Positions 11,741 through 23,561 are shown, counted from the stretch's first letter. The stretch: 64,000 bases of DNA from Pyrus communis (GCF_963583255.1 NC_084813.1:9348001-9412000), one strand, 5' to 3'. The notes: generated from the letters alone by a model not told the origin. Numbers and translations are program-made.

Positions 11741-12464
11741 TACCTTCCCCCTTTAATCCACATGCAAACACATTCATAAACAACACCCAATCTGCCCAAA
11801 AGCCGTGCATCACACATGCATTTCCAGCTCCCCCCTTTTTGCATTCCCATCTCATTCCACATGCATTCACTTCATCATTGCAGCCACATTTCCACCCACA
11901 TCCATTTAATCATTGCAACCATTGCAGAAAAACACCATCATTGCCGTGGCTTTCATGCACTCCCATCCTTTACCATTTCAACACATGCCCTCCCATCCTT
12001 TACCATTGCAGCCACATGCATTTCCCCCTTTATCATTTCAGCACATGCACTTCCCACTCATCATAACCTAGCTGCACAAGCCACCCCACATGTCCCTTTA
12101 ATCATTCAAACATGCACTCCCATTAATTAAACCATTCAGCCACATTTTCACCAACAACAAGCCCATGCCGTGCACATTCATACACTTTCCAGCAATCTTC
12201 CACATCCCTCACCAAGAAATCATTCAACACATGCATCCATAATCATTTCTTCATCCTTGCCGTGAGTTCCCTACCTTTCCAGCATTCCTTTCACATGCAT
12301 CTTGGCAGCTTTCACATGCACACACATGCAATTCCAGCACCAACAACACTTCTTTGCCGTGTACCCCTTATGCAATTCCAGCTTTCACATGCTTTCCTAG
12401 CTGTTTTCCATCATTAACCAGCCACATGCATTCTAAACAAACAGCCATATACACCTCCACTCCT

Positions 12465-12480
12465 CCTATAAAAACCCTTG
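12465..12480 (+). promoter_or_regulatory. TATA box of the solo LTR
   Basis: CTCCTATAAAAACCC about 1.07 kb into the LTR, followed by an A/C-rich stretch; probable U3/R transition. Confidence 0.5.
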
Positions 12481-14492
12481 CATTCCCATTACCATAACAG
12501 ACCTCAATTCATATTCATTCTTCCATACATTCAGAAATTCACCAAGCAACAAACCCCTTGTTGCCGTGCCTTCCCCTTAAAATCCAAAGTGCCATGCACA
12601 TTCACCCCTAATTCCACCACACCATCCTTCCATTTCCACCACTCCCCAAACCATTCACACCATCAAACTATCCTTAGACCTCGTGCTACAACAAAGAGGA
12701 AGAGAAGCGGGCCTAAACGTTCATACAATTCAAGTTTGAGTTGTTGGAATGTTTAGGTGTTTCTTTTCCTTGAATTCAATGTTTAATTTCAATTCTCTTT
12801 GTTTTGTACGTATGAGGAACTAAACCCCCCTTTGGCTAGGGGGGGATTCGAAATATATGTTTATGCTTGCATTTTGATTTGATTACTTCTAATTGCGTTT
12901 CATAAGTTGTGGATTCAATTTGTTTAACTGTTTGATTGATAACTTATTTATGTATGTTTATTGAGAGTGCACACTTAATTTTCATGCATGAATATGACGC
13001 TAGAATATAAGTGAGTTTCACCTAATAGTTACGAACTTATATTCACAAGTAGTGGAGGTTGCTTATAAACAATCGCGTTAAACGAATTCTTGGCATAAGT
13101 TTCATGCGTATTCCATAGTAACGAATGTCTCGTCAACACTTATAATTTTCATAGAGCGTAATGATTCTTGCTTATATCTCTATTATGCAATCATGTAGGG
13201 GACTTGTGGGGAATGTTTTGGGTTGTCGTATGCAATCATCCAATTCAATAACGTTAGGAAGATTTGAAGGTTAATTTAAGCGGACCTAATTAACCCAGGG
13301 TGATGAGTTTCATAATTTATTGAAATGCAATTGGAAATCTTTTTATTATGCAAGTGTAACATGTGTGGAGATGAACCCCTTGGCTAGCATCCATTCATTC
13401 CATTTCATCAATTTCATATTTACATTCTGTCTAGTTTATTAACTTGTTTCGTTATTTCAATTTTCGTCAAACCTCAATCCCCCTTTTGCTTTAATGTTCA
13501 ATTTAGTTAGAAATCAATTTAGTTTGTGTTTTTAAAGCATTTTGAGTCTTTTGGTTTGTCTTAGTGTTTTAACGTTTAGTTTCGCATTCTTTGAGTCTAG
13601 TTTAGTGTTTTATATTGTTTTTATGTTTTTAAGTCAGTTTCCAAGAGATTAACAATCCCTCCTAATCCCCGGTCCAGAACGATCCCTACTTATACTTATA
13701 CTACAATTGACAAAAAGAGGGTTTAATTTGTGTGCGTATAATTCTCGCATCACATCTCGACTCAGTGTTTCGACGGCTCGATCGTCGAAGAGCGCCTTAA
13801 GGTCGAGATTCGACGGGCGTCCAAAGAGAGCGACATCTATCGGGATGCCAGAGGGAGGAGTCCCAAGAATAGCCGAGACATCGAGGATGGTAGGACTGAG
13901 AGGGCCAAAGGGAAGGACCATGGTGTTGGTGGCCGAGCACCAGAGACTCAGCGCTGCCATAATGAGTTCTTTATCCATGGCTAGCTCCATGGTCGAGAGT
14001 TTGATGGCATCGTAGATACCAAGAGCCTTCCACTCTTGGCCGAAGAAATTTTCCATTCGGACGACCCAAGCCTCCCAGTTAGCATTGAGCGTAGGCCAGG
14101 CTCCTTGGGGCTTCGATAAGTCCCACTTTGGCCAGTCGAACCCTTGTAGTAAGGGTGTTAGGCAGTGATCCTTGAAGAGGGTGGTGATGGACGAAGGTAC
14201 TGCATCCTTGAAGAGTGGCCCCAAGATTTGATGAGTAGTGCTCAGGTCATTCTCGAAGCGCAGGGTTTTGATGGCGCTCTGTTCGATGAAGCTTTTGTAT
14301 TTGCTGCATTCATCATTGAGCTTGGAAATAAAGGTGTTGGAAGTCATTTTGGAAAGCCTGGAAGAGTTTTGGAGGAATGCTTAGGAGGATTTCTGGGATA
14401 AGAGTTTGTTTTTCTGGGATTTCGAAAGCAAAATGGCGGAGAGATTTTTCGAAGGTTTCTAGAAGCGTGAAATGTACGAATGGGAGGATTTC

Positions 14493-14506
14493 AGGTATTT
14501 ATAGGC
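14493..14506 (-). promoter_or_regulatory. TATA box of the antisense PMD gene
   Basis: The minus strand reads CCTATAAATACC about 150 bases upstream of the ATG at 14347, the expected place for a core promoter with a 100-120 base leader. Confidence 0.55.
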
Positions 14507-14509
14507 GTA

Positions 14510-15291
14510 TTGAGAGGAATGTCAAACGTTTGATGATTTGAGGCGTTTTGATTTTCAAATTTGAGGGAAAATCGACACGGAAATGGGCAATCATTTCAGA
14601 TATCTCGGGAATCTCCAAGGATAGGATCGAGGTTCTCGAGGTTTTAGGACTCACGATTGCGTGCGGCGGCGGATTTAATGCATTGATGAGGAAAAGACGC
14701 TTCGGCGGGCGCACGTTTTCGAGGGCCATGATTAAGGGCTGTTAGGTTTAAGTGTTTTTAGATCATCTCCATGGGATGAGGTTAGAAGCAAGGAAAAATT
14801 CGTCGCTTGCTCACCGGGGAAAACTTTCCTTGCAGAAACGTTGAAATTTTCTAGTGATTCACGTTTGTGTGAATTTCTAAGGTACTAGCTGGAAAGAGCT
14901 GTTTTCCATGGCATCCTAATTATTCTTTGGGAAGTTCAATGACAGAGAGAGGACGGGAATTCGGTCTCCTCTCTTCTCGAGTCATTCCTTGATTGTTCTG
15001 TATGTTCAAGTATTCTAAGTTCTTTGAGTGTTGTCAAGTATTCTTCTGGTGCTGCTCAAGCCTTCCAATCTTTTCAACCAAAGGAAAGTATCAAATCGTT
15101 CCAGGATTTAAGTATCACATGCTATATTACTCTCACCAAAGCATCATCCATTAATTCAAAAAACAAAAAGCCGGATTGTCTATCCAGACTCCAAGTCACA
15201 CCAGATATGTGTTGCCTTTCTTTCAATCTTGTTTCTTCTTGTCCATTTGCTGTTTTCGGCTTTCCATTTTAATTCGGAAGAAAAAAGCAAC
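14510..15291. other. Intergenic between PMD gene and CNL pseudogene
   Basis: No gene seen. The first 250 bases are upstream DNA of the antisense PMD gene. The last 100 bases before 15292 are a pyrimidine-rich leader (tctttcaatcttgtttcttc) that could be the 5' UTR of the CNL gene. Confidence 0.4.
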
Positions 15292-16044
15292 ATGGCTGAC
15301 ATAATTATCAGCCTTACAAGTCCTCTTGTAGAGATTGCAATAAAGAAATTGACTGATGTTGCTACTACTGAATTCGTCAATATCAAGGATGAGGTAGAGA
15401 AGCTGAAGAATGCTTTTACAGAAATTAAAACGTTGCTTGGAATTTTGGTAGGAAATCCTCCGATGGATTCTTCTACTACTTCCCCCCCTGAAGAATTGGC
15501 TCGAAAGGCTCCGAGCAGCATCTTATGATATGGAGGATTTGATTGACTGCTGGACAACAGAATATCAACGGTGGAAGATGAAGCAGCAGCAGGTATAAAA
15601 ATTCCATCTTCCGTTTTGTGCTTTTAAATTTCTCTTTCTGTCTCGTGAATTGTCTAAGTTGAGAGAAATTACATCAAGAATAGATGCAATTAACCGAGAT
15701 GGACAACGCTACAAAAGTAACAAAACCATCATAGGAAGTGATAAAAAGTCATTCAAAAACATCTGGAACTGGGCTTGTTCAAGACACGTTAGTTGTTAGT
15801 TGTTAGTCGGGATGGGAGGATTGGGTAAAACAACTCTTGCCCAACTTGTCTTTAATGATGAAGATGTTGATCGGTATTTCGATTTTAGAATTTGGGTTTT
15901 TGTGGGGAACGAATTTGACATGAAGAGGATTTTCAGTGAAATACTGGTCTCTCTAGAGCGTTCATTAACTTCGAAAAGAAGAAAAGCAACAAAGTCTTTA
16001 AAAGATATGATCAAGGAAAAAGAATCTCAACCCGAAACCCCTGT

Positions 16045-16255
16045 TGATCTTACCCTCTTGGCCAAACTACAAACCTTGTTTAAAGATGACAGTCCTCTCG
16101 ATTGGAACCAACTACGTTCTCCTAATGATCTCTACTCTTTGCCCCATCTAAAAGACCTTGATCGTCAGTCCTCCAACTCCTTGGACCGATTACAAACCCG
16201 TCCTGAGATTATTGATTATACCCCTCTCTCCTTGGCCCAACTACAAAACTCACAT
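16045..16255 (+). repeat. Degenerate repeat inside the NB domain
   Basis: Four imperfect copies of a 'ccttggcccaactacaaa' motif near 16053, 16095, 16178 and 16229. In translation these are variants of the SLAQLQ / LDRLQ segment that normally occurs once before kinase-2 in CNL proteins. The segment is thus expanded by roughly 50-60 residues. Confidence 0.6.
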
Positions 16256-17441
16256 TCTTGAACTTCTGACTCATAAACGATTTTTACTTGTTCTAAACGG
16301 CCTGTGGAATCATAAAGACGAGGAATTGGAGCCACTAGTAAAGGTCTTAAATCATATGGCTTACGGAAGTAAGGTTCTGGTGACTAGTCGGCTGAAAGAA
16401 GTTTCAAATATTATGGATTCAGCGTCACCCTATTCTCTGCAATGTTTGGGTGGTCAGGAGTCATGGTGGTTGTTTAAAGAATTGGCATTCAAAAAAGATA
16501 GTAAGATCGATAGAGAGTTTGAAAATTGTGGGAAGGAAATTGTAGGTATGCGTCAGGGTCTTCCTTTGGCTATAAAACAAATGGCAGGTCTGTTACGTGG
16601 GAAAGAATTGAAAGAATGGAAAAATGTTGCCGAAAGTAAAACATGGAAAGCACGAGTAGAAGATACTCAAATACGGCCTGCTCTTAGATTGAGTTATAAT
16701 CACCTGCCCTCACCAGATCACAAGCAGTGCTTTTCATTGTGTTCCCTGTTTCCGAAATCGTATCTTTATGAAAAGGATGAGTTGGTCAAGTTATGGATGG
16801 CAGAAGGATTTATACAACCACCTAAGCATGGAGTGGGAGAGAGGATAGAAGACATCAGAAGTCGATACTTCAAGGAGCTGTCAGACAGGTTCCAGTCCCT
16901 TTTTTTGGCACAATCAGTTTCCAGTCCCTTTTTTTGCTAAGTTAAGGATATGAAAGATTTTGACGAAAAGTCTCGCCATGTATCACTGCTTCAAGAACAA
17001 CTTGAGAAGCCTACAATAGAGATCATCAACAAATCGAGGAAGCTGCGCACACTTTTACTTCCAGTTCAACACTCGCAGCTGAGAGCCTTTGGGAAAGGAC
17101 AGGGTGAAATAATTCATTCACTTATGTATATGTGTGTGCTAGACATGAGTTCAAGCACAGTTGTCACACTGCCAGATTCAATTGGGAGGCTGAAGCTCTT
17201 GCGCTACCTCGATTTATCGACAACTGAAATCAGAAAGCTCCCTGATTCGGTGTGCAACCTCTTCAATTTGGAGACGCTGAAACTTTTGCGTTGTCCTTGG
17301 ATTTTCAATTTGCCCAAGAACTTGAAAAATCTTGTCAACCTGAGACATCTGGAGCTAGATGAAATTTTCTGGTTCAAGAACTTGATGTTGCCACAAAGCA
17401 TGGGGTGTCTAACCAGTCTGCACAACTTACACAAATTTCCG

Positions 17442-17544
17442 GTATGTTTTTTTGTTTCTTTTTCAAATATATTTATATTTGTTTTTTCCAATCCTTTTCT
17501 TGTTGTTGGGGGTCAGACTTCTGTCTAACAATACATACATATAC

Positions 17545-17595
<51 letters not shown>

Positions 17596-17599
17596 TCAG
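17442..17599 (+). other. Intron in the CNL LRR region with (AT)n
   Basis: Donor CCG|gtatgt and acceptor attcag|GTT; the coding phase is kept on both sides (HKFP then VSCETGNK). Holds a TA-dinucleotide run at about 17534-17590. Confidence 0.75.
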
Positions 17600-18304
17600 G
17601 TTAGCTGCGAAACAGGAAACAAACTTGAAGAAGTGAAGAACATGGTGTACCTTAGAGGAACGTTGCACATCTCAAAGCTGGAAAATGCAGTGAATGCAGG
17701 GGAGGCCAACTTGAAAGGGAAAGAAATGATGCAGAAAGTGGTTTATGAATGGAGCAATAACGATCTTAATTTTCATGACGAAGCCGCTGCAAAGCAGGTA
17801 CTTGAAGACTTGGAACCTCACCCAAAGGCACTCAAAGAACTCCAAATATGTCACTACAAGGGCACTGAATTTCCACGTTGGATGGGACTGCTCACGAATT
17901 TGGTTAGTATTTATTTGAATCGCTGCACCAGATCCAAAGTCCTTGATCTTCGGGAGCTACACAAACTTGAACAAGTCGGTCTCAAAAATATGCTAGAGTT
18001 GGAGGACTGGAATGGAGAGTTTGAATTCCTCAAAAATCTAAAGATAGTTAACTGCCCCAAGCTGAAAAGCAGTTCAAATTGTGGGAAAACACTAGAGTTT
18101 CTGACGATCAAGGGGTGTGAATCATTGGAACACCTTCTATTATCCAGCCGCAAGCTGAAGAGTATCACACTTGTTGACAATCCTGTTCTGATGCACTGGA
18201 CTCATGATAGTGGTTTTCGTCTGGACAATATCTCTCTCGTGGATTTGCGAGGCCTATCCTACAATCTTATATATATTTGTTGTTTGTGAGTTCTTACAAT
18301 AACA

Positions 18305-18420
18305 AGCTTGTAGTGCATTGCTTAGTGGACTGTGGCAATCCATTAGGGCATGGGTTCAAAGGTTTTGCCGCCAAGAATTTTTGTCTTTTTTAAAACTAAA
18401 CTTTATAATTAGCCTTCTGT
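18305..18420 (+). mobile_element. SINE-like insertion in the CNL pseudogene (candidate)
   Basis: A tRNA-like promoter pair is visible: a box A-like 'tgcttagtggactg' near 18318 and a box B-like 'gggttcaaagg' near 18352, about 30 bases apart. It lies in a 400-base non-coding gap that interrupts the LRR coding sequence, followed by AT-rich DNA and a 12-T run near 18630. The ends and a target duplication were not resolved. Confidence 0.4.
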
Positions 18421-19410
18421 TTTACCGTATAAAATTAATTCCTTCTTTTGTTTTGTTTATATAAAACAAGGTCTATAAACCTTATAATTAGCCTTCTATT
18501 TAACCATATACAACCTAATTTCTATTTTGTTTTCCATCACTCTTGTTTGATAAAATTTTCATGACAATAAAAAAAATGGAAATCTTAAATATTTCTTCAA
18601 TTGATTATATTGTTGCATTTAGTTTCTTTTTTTTTTTTTTATGTCTTAAAGATCACTCCTAAGAGTGATTTCTGGCTCCGCTACTGATAATAATGGTTAT
18701 GATGGCAGGCTGTCACGCATATTGGAGAGAAAAAAGCGCATTGAACTCAAAATTATCAATTGCCCCAAGCTGCACGAGTTGCCAGATGACTACATTCCAA
18801 AGAAATTGGAAGCAAGTGGGTGCAATTCAGAATTCAAAATATATATCCCTCCTTCATCATGGAACATCTGGCATTGGATGCATGTTCTGCACATGCCTCC
18901 TTAGTGGGTTTGCCACCTCGTGGTGTCATTGGTCTACGGTTCTTGGTGATTTCCAATATCTCAAACCTCATGTCTTCCAGATTGGGGTCTCCCCCAACTC
19001 AGAGCACTCTACGTCCGTGACTACGAAGCTCTTGAGTATTTATCCAACCAAAACAAGTCGTTCCAAGGATTCACCTCCCTCACAACACTCTCCATCCACA
19101 ATTGTCCTAAGCTTGTAACACTGCCAGTTGAAGGCCTCCCAACATCTCTTAAATATTTGAGTATTGGCTCATGTGCAAGGCTCAAGTCATTTGGCCCGGC
19201 AGATGTACTCCAAAAGCTCTACTCCCTCCATCATCTATACATTGAGGATTGCCCTGCACTCCAGTCCTTGCCAGAGGGTGGGTTACCAACCTCCCTCCTG
19301 CATCTCTCTAGGATGCCCCTCACTGATAGAACGATGTGGGAAGGAAAGCGGTGATTGTCCCAAGATCAAACATATCCCTGATTTGGAAGTGAGGATGCCA
19401 TCCACCAAAA

Positions 19411-20680
19411 CTGCTACCTCATCACCATCATCTTCTTCAGCAGCTTGGTACCATCTGCACTTGCGGATGTTTGTTTAGGAATTTGAATTTAATTTATTGT
19501 CTTCCATACTCTAGTCGCAAGTCAGTTGTTTATATGTTTTGGTTTGTATCCAGCTTATGTGGTAGATCAAAATGCACCGTACAAGTTTTCATGCTTGGAA
19601 ATTCCCATTTGGGGAGGAGAATCGGTTTGATAACAAATCCAAGGATTAAGATGTGTGTTTGAATTTGCAGGAAAAACTTCAAAAGGAAAATGGTTTGAGA
19701 ATGATGCCAAGCTCAATGCAGGACAAGTTCATACAGTATTCCGTTCATCTCTGTTCGGCAATCATTAGCTCTTAGCTTGAGATGGCTTTCATGCCTGCTT
19801 AACACATATACATCACAAGCAAAGTACTATAATCAACTAATTATGTTAAAGGGTCTATATGATTGACTTGCAGGGATATGAAGCTGGACGGAAAGCCTTG
19901 AGATCGACGACGTGTTTCTGGAATCCTGCATGATGGTGAAACTCAAAAGTGTACGCAACCAGTTGAAGAGAGTGAGACAGTGCATTGCATTCTAATTTCT
20001 AGCCTAAGTTGTTTAGTTTGTATAATAAGTTGCCTTCCTACATCTACGTTGGTCGGGGCATTGTGTGTAAGCTGTGAATATATTTCTTTTTCGTGAGTGT
20101 AATAATAAATAAGCAGCCTTCCTCCATTCATGTTGGAAGGGAAGACTGGCTGATGAATTTATGATTTAAAGTCATATGTACATGCAATTAGTAGTGCTGG
20201 TATTGTCGTTGAAGGGATCCAACCGAAGAAGAAGACGATCATCATCCTTAACTCGGAGATGATTACTGTATATTTAGTATTCATCTGCGAGTGTTATACA
20301 TCGTTCCCCTAAACCCAAAAGCTACAGATAAGCTTCCTCTCAATATATAATAATATGTAGTGTTTCAATACATGCCGGTGTATGTATGATAAAAATATAG
20401 TTAAATATTGCACGACAAATAAGACTACAAAATAATAAAAATATTATTAAATAAATAAAAATGTCGAGACAGCTACATAACTCGAAATGACTATATTTGA
20501 ATAACTTGTTCATCATACTAAAAGCTCTATTTATAGAGAACAAAACCTAAGAAACCCTAACTCGGATGGGGTAGGCTTAAATCTAAACTAACAAGCAAAA
20601 CACACATATAAAAATAAATCTAAATACTAATATTTGCCAACACTCCTGTCAAACTCATGGCAGTACACGACATGAGTTTG
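19411..20680. other. 3' flank of the CNL pseudogene; no gene seen
   Basis: Probable former 3' UTR and flanking sequence. 'cagccttcctccattcatgttgg' near 20114 partly repeats 'gccttcctacatctacgttgg' near 20031, a diverged local duplication. From about 20340 to 20660 the text has features of a decayed LTR (AT-rich, ending 'gtttgccaacaaac'), but I could not set its ends. Confidence 0.35.
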
Positions 20681-20744
20681 CCAACAAACAAATGTGAATG
20701 CAAGCTCTGTTATGCTAACTTCTGTTGCTAATTCCCATAGGAAA

Positions 20745-20870
20745 TTCCATCGATGCAAGTGCAAGTTTCCAATGCCAATAGTACTGCCAATGCCAACGCA
20801 AGATTCCAATGCCAGTGCCAGATTCCAATGCCAGTGCCAGACCAACACCAATGCTAGTGCAAACGCTCCT
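20745..20870. repeat. CCAATGCCAGTGCCAG minisatellite
   Basis: Several direct imperfect copies of 'ttccaatgccagtgccag' and 'ccaatgcc'. The frames crossing it give repetitive Asn/Ala/Cys or Trp/His peptides and are not genes. Confidence 0.75.
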
Positions 20871-20909
20871 AATGCCAAATGCGAGCTTCCGAACAAAATA
20901 AAATTCTAG

Positions 20910-21699
20910 TTCCCATGTACACAACGTCACTCAACTGATCACATGTCCAAACACTCAAGCGATTGTCGAGGTTAGCAACAGTAGACAAGTTGTACAGCAT
21001 CAACAAACTCATTGTGGGCCTCCAAACAAACCAAGCCCAACAACAGCGTCAAACAACAGGACCCAATAACATCAACATATGAGCTCAAAGCCTTAAAAAC
21101 AACTAATTACTTCTCCTTGCCCGTGTGTGCCTCCAAAAACCAAACCAAGTCTTCTTTTTGTTTCTGCCTAACATTCCTTCAATTCGTGCAAAACAAGCTT
21201 TTTCCTTTACTTCTCTTCCTTCTTCTTCTTCTTCAAACCAAACAAAACTGATTCACGGTGCATCTTCAGTGAAACTCCAGTGCAAAATGTGTGGGTGTAG
21301 AGGTTACGAGATTGCGAGGGAAGCATGTACAAACGGGCCTAGGCAGTGGTTCGAATTCAGATGGTTGCGGAAAGAAACAGTTATCAGGTGCGGGTCGCCA
21401 AGTGCTGATGCGGCGGTGCAGATGCAAACGGTCGAATTTTTGCAAGGATTCAAATATTTGTTGTGCAAGGCAGAAACGAACTCGATCCGAGTGCTCCTTG
21501 GGTCTGGGCTTTGTCAGACAGTGGTGCAGGCGTGATAATGCGGTGGATGCGTGGTAGAGTGTAGGTAGGTGGACATGATGGTGGAGATGATCTGGATACG
21601 GAGCGGTTAGGTTGCCGACGACGGTGATGCGGGTTCAGGGTACAAATGCAGACAAATGGGTCCATACGATGCCAAGGGTCAGAGTCAGCACATCATGTC
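20910..21699. other. Unassigned non-coding stretch
   Basis: No supported gene. A CT-rich region at 21180-21240 precedes a G-rich region. Open frames up to 136 codons here overlap in several phases with no recognisable domain. Confidence 0.35.
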
Positions 21700-22952
21700 A
21701 TAGACTTCAGCTCTAGTGCAGCTCGACTTTTCAGTACTACTGAACGAAAACAATAACTCGTTAGTTAACTCCATCAATTGGAGTTTGAGCAATCCTACCT
21801 ATGAGGCAAGGATCATAAGTAGGCGATGGTTTAGAATCTTTAAGATTGATCAATCTATCGTTAGCTAAACATTCCGTTCGGTCCCAAATTGGACATTGGG
21901 CCTCAAGTGTGGCCCATGTACACGTGAAGCCCTAGGAAGGCACTAAACCTTTGAAGCAAGGAAAGCTGAGGACGGAAGCTCAGCCTATGGATCAAGATAT
22001 TAGGTGATGTGGCAAGGTTGGGCGGGAAACTTATGAAACTGAACATTCGTAGGGGTTATTACGACAAGTTTTGTAGAGAGCAAAAACACCTTTTTAGAGG
22101 TAAAACACTGTAATTTCAAGAGAGCTAAGTGTGAAACCACCACTTGTTCGTCACATCACGCAAGGGGATCTTAAATCAAAAGAAAGAAGGTGTTATAAAT
22201 GCTACGATAGAACATGAAGATAAAGACACACAACTCAACTCTCAACAAAACACTTAAAAGCTCTATCATTTTCCTTACGTTCTTTTTGCACCCCCAACCT
22301 CTCACTTTAGTTATAGCTTAGCCTCCTTGTAATGTCAATTTAAATTGTAGTCATTACTGCAAACTCTTTCCATCCCAAAGCTTGCCTAGACTCTGTAAAT
22401 TAGCAGAAACAATGCCTGATAGGTAGGGACTTGACCTTGACGAAGTTTAAACTCACTTGTTTACTTTCCATTGCATTAATTACTGTTTTTACCTACTTCA
22501 CATTTACTTTTGAGCTCATTTATTACACTTTAACATGGATTGTTCTTCATTTATTGCTTAAAACCTGATGTACTTTTTGGTTATTCCCTATCAGTTCTAA
22601 TAAATTAAAACTAAAGTTAATAATATTGACCTAAATAAAACTTGGCGGTTAACACTTATCACAAATCCTTGGTCTCAAGGCAAATAAAATGACCTTTTAT
22701 GGACTTAAACCCTCCATAGACAATCCTTAGATAGAAGAAGTCATTTTACTTATGGTGCAAGTAATCGATCCAATCATGCCCAAATGACTCACAGTCTGTT
22801 GATCTTAGTCAAAATGGCGCGCTCAGCAATAATTTAGTTCTGATAGAAAGCCTGGAAGCCTAATAAAAGACCTCACAAAGGCATCTTTCAAGCTAATTAC
22901 CAAATTCACCACACACAAGGGGAGTTGTGCGATGAGCATCTAAAAACGAACA
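21700..22952 (+). mobile_element. 5' LTR of the Tat-like gypsy element (left end uncertain)
   Basis: The right end reads AAAACGAACA and is followed three bases later by a primer-binding-like string. A TATA box (GTTATAAATGC at 22192) lies about 760 bases before the end. The left boundary could not be fixed by eye; somewhere between 21700 and 21900 is likely. Confidence 0.5.
22191..22203 (+). promoter_or_regulatory. TATA box of the gypsy LTR
   Basis: TGTTATAAATGCT, followed by an A/C-rich leader; probable U3/R junction about 30 bases downstream. Confidence 0.5.
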
Positions 22953-22955
22953 TAA

Positions 22956-22977
22956 TTTTGGCAGTCCCCGTGGGACC
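22956..22977 (+). other. Primer-binding-like site of the gypsy element
   Basis: TTTTGGCAGTCCCCGTGGGA, closely similar to the string after the LTR at 5692-6671, which suggests the two elements belong to related lineages. Confidence 0.5.
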
Positions 22978-23559
22978 TTTGGTGTTACATGCCAAGGCAG
23001 AAGATAAGGGATTTCAGAGGAAGGTTCAAAGCCACATAGCCCTATTTTCATATAAATAGCAAGATGGCTACTTAAGAAAAAGATCTTGTGTCTCCACGTA
23101 GTCCCAGTATTATAAAGAGCATGACCCCTTTAGAAGGGTTAGGCAACAAAGTAACCAAATGAAGACCTTCAATCCACCATGATCCAAGTGCTAAGAAGTA
23201 TGGAGAAGATCTCTCTAGAGACGAGAGAATAAGTTAGCAGGCTTAGCTCTGTAACAAGAGCCTTACAGAGAAGGTTGGATGATGAATTATCCTTATCACC
23301 TCGCCATGTTGGTAATTACGGAGTAACCGATGTTGAACACTGAAGAGGAGAAAATAACAGCAACCACATCCCCGATGGCCGATGTGATCAAGGCTAAGGG
23401 GAAAGAGAAGTTGATAGTCGTAACGAGGTCGAGCTTGAGAGAAAAATTTAGAAAGACAAGTATGCCTGAAATGGCTATGGGGGCAACTTAGGGATGGATT
23501 ACCATTAGACAAACTGAAACTGATATAATGTCTAGTTCCAATGGAGGAGTTAGTAGAAA
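22978..23559 (+). pseudogene. Leader/gag remnant of the gypsy element
   Basis: No frame is open for more than about 60 codons on the plus strand. It lies between the primer-binding-like site and an LTR insertion at 23562, so by position it is the leader and start of gag. The 108-codon minus-strand frame at 23243-23569 has no recognisable domain and is taken as a shadow. Confidence 0.4.
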
Positions 23560-23561
23560 TG

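Larger units (their letters stand above)
11396..13752 (+). mobile_element. Solo LTR, 2,357 bp, perfect 5-bp target duplication
   Basis: The element starts TGATAGGAGC and ends TCTCGCATCA, giving a TGAT/ATCA terminal inverted repeat. CATCT stands directly before it (11391-11395) and directly after it (13753-13757). It holds a promoter-like TATA (CTCCTATAAAAACCC near 12468) and no retroviral coding motifs, so it fits an LTR left by recombination between the two LTRs of a full element. Open frames at 11423-12756 are low-complexity Cys/His/Pro-rich products of repeat DNA. The insertion interrupts PMD exon 1 exactly; without it and one duplication copy the frame reads through. Confidence 0.85.
8588..14347 (-). 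pseudogene. Plant mobile domain (PMD) gene, five exons, split by a solo LTR
   Basis: A minus-strand gene whose exons splice in phase: exon 1 14347-13753 and 11390-10407, then 10331-9868, 9796-9566, 9493-9290, and about 9214-8588; about 1,034 codons. Introns are 70-75 bases. The first 450 residues look like the plant mobile domain of transposon-linked and MAIL1-type proteins: PILDVSAILG.PP.GIPIDV, then EHEAFLFYWYNKFICC, AEALASGHTLALSSAVLANL, GPLWVFQLWLQVYF. The middle has a basic stretch (KKVD, AAAAAKKK, RSKTAVQPSLGKRPRP) fit for nuclear import and an acidic DDDSDEGDE; the C-terminal 200 residues are probably coiled coil. Damage: the solo LTR at 11396-13752, one TAG at 10594-10596, and an AA where the last acceptor AG is expected. 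A TATA box lies upstream. It is antisense to the surrounding LTR element, as reported for extra ORFs in some Ty3/gypsy Tat elements. DNA-binding or silencing roles are not shown here. Confidence 0.75.
15292..19410 (+). pseudogene. CC-NB-LRR (CNL) disease-resistance pseudogene
   Basis: A degraded intracellular immune receptor of the RGA type. The coiled-coil (Rx-N) part runs 15292-15590 and includes an EDVID-like MEDLIDCW, reached only after a one-base frameshift near 15507. The NB-ARC part shows the P-loop GMGGLGKTT (15810-15836), an RNBS-A-like FDFRIWVFVGNEF, a kinase-2 site reading FLLVLNGLWN (usual D-D replaced by N-G), RNBS-B GSKVLVTSR, GLPLAIKQMAG, and RNBS-D CFSLCSLFPKSY. A stop precedes the P-loop and another frameshift lies near 16250. 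The MHD motif is missing; the frame ends at SVSSPFFC. The LRR part runs 16950-19400 with an intron at 17442-17599 and an insertion near 18300-18690. Not a functional receptor, though transcripts are possible. Confidence 0.88.

Noticed and set aside
11423..12756. Cys/His/Pro-rich proteins from overlapping ORFs
   Set aside because: They lie in several phases of a solo LTR with tandem repeats; no domain and strong compositional bias.
21012..21557. Possible small gene with a 136-codon frame
   Set aside because: Three frames overlap with equal openness; no domain, no convincing splice sites or promoter.
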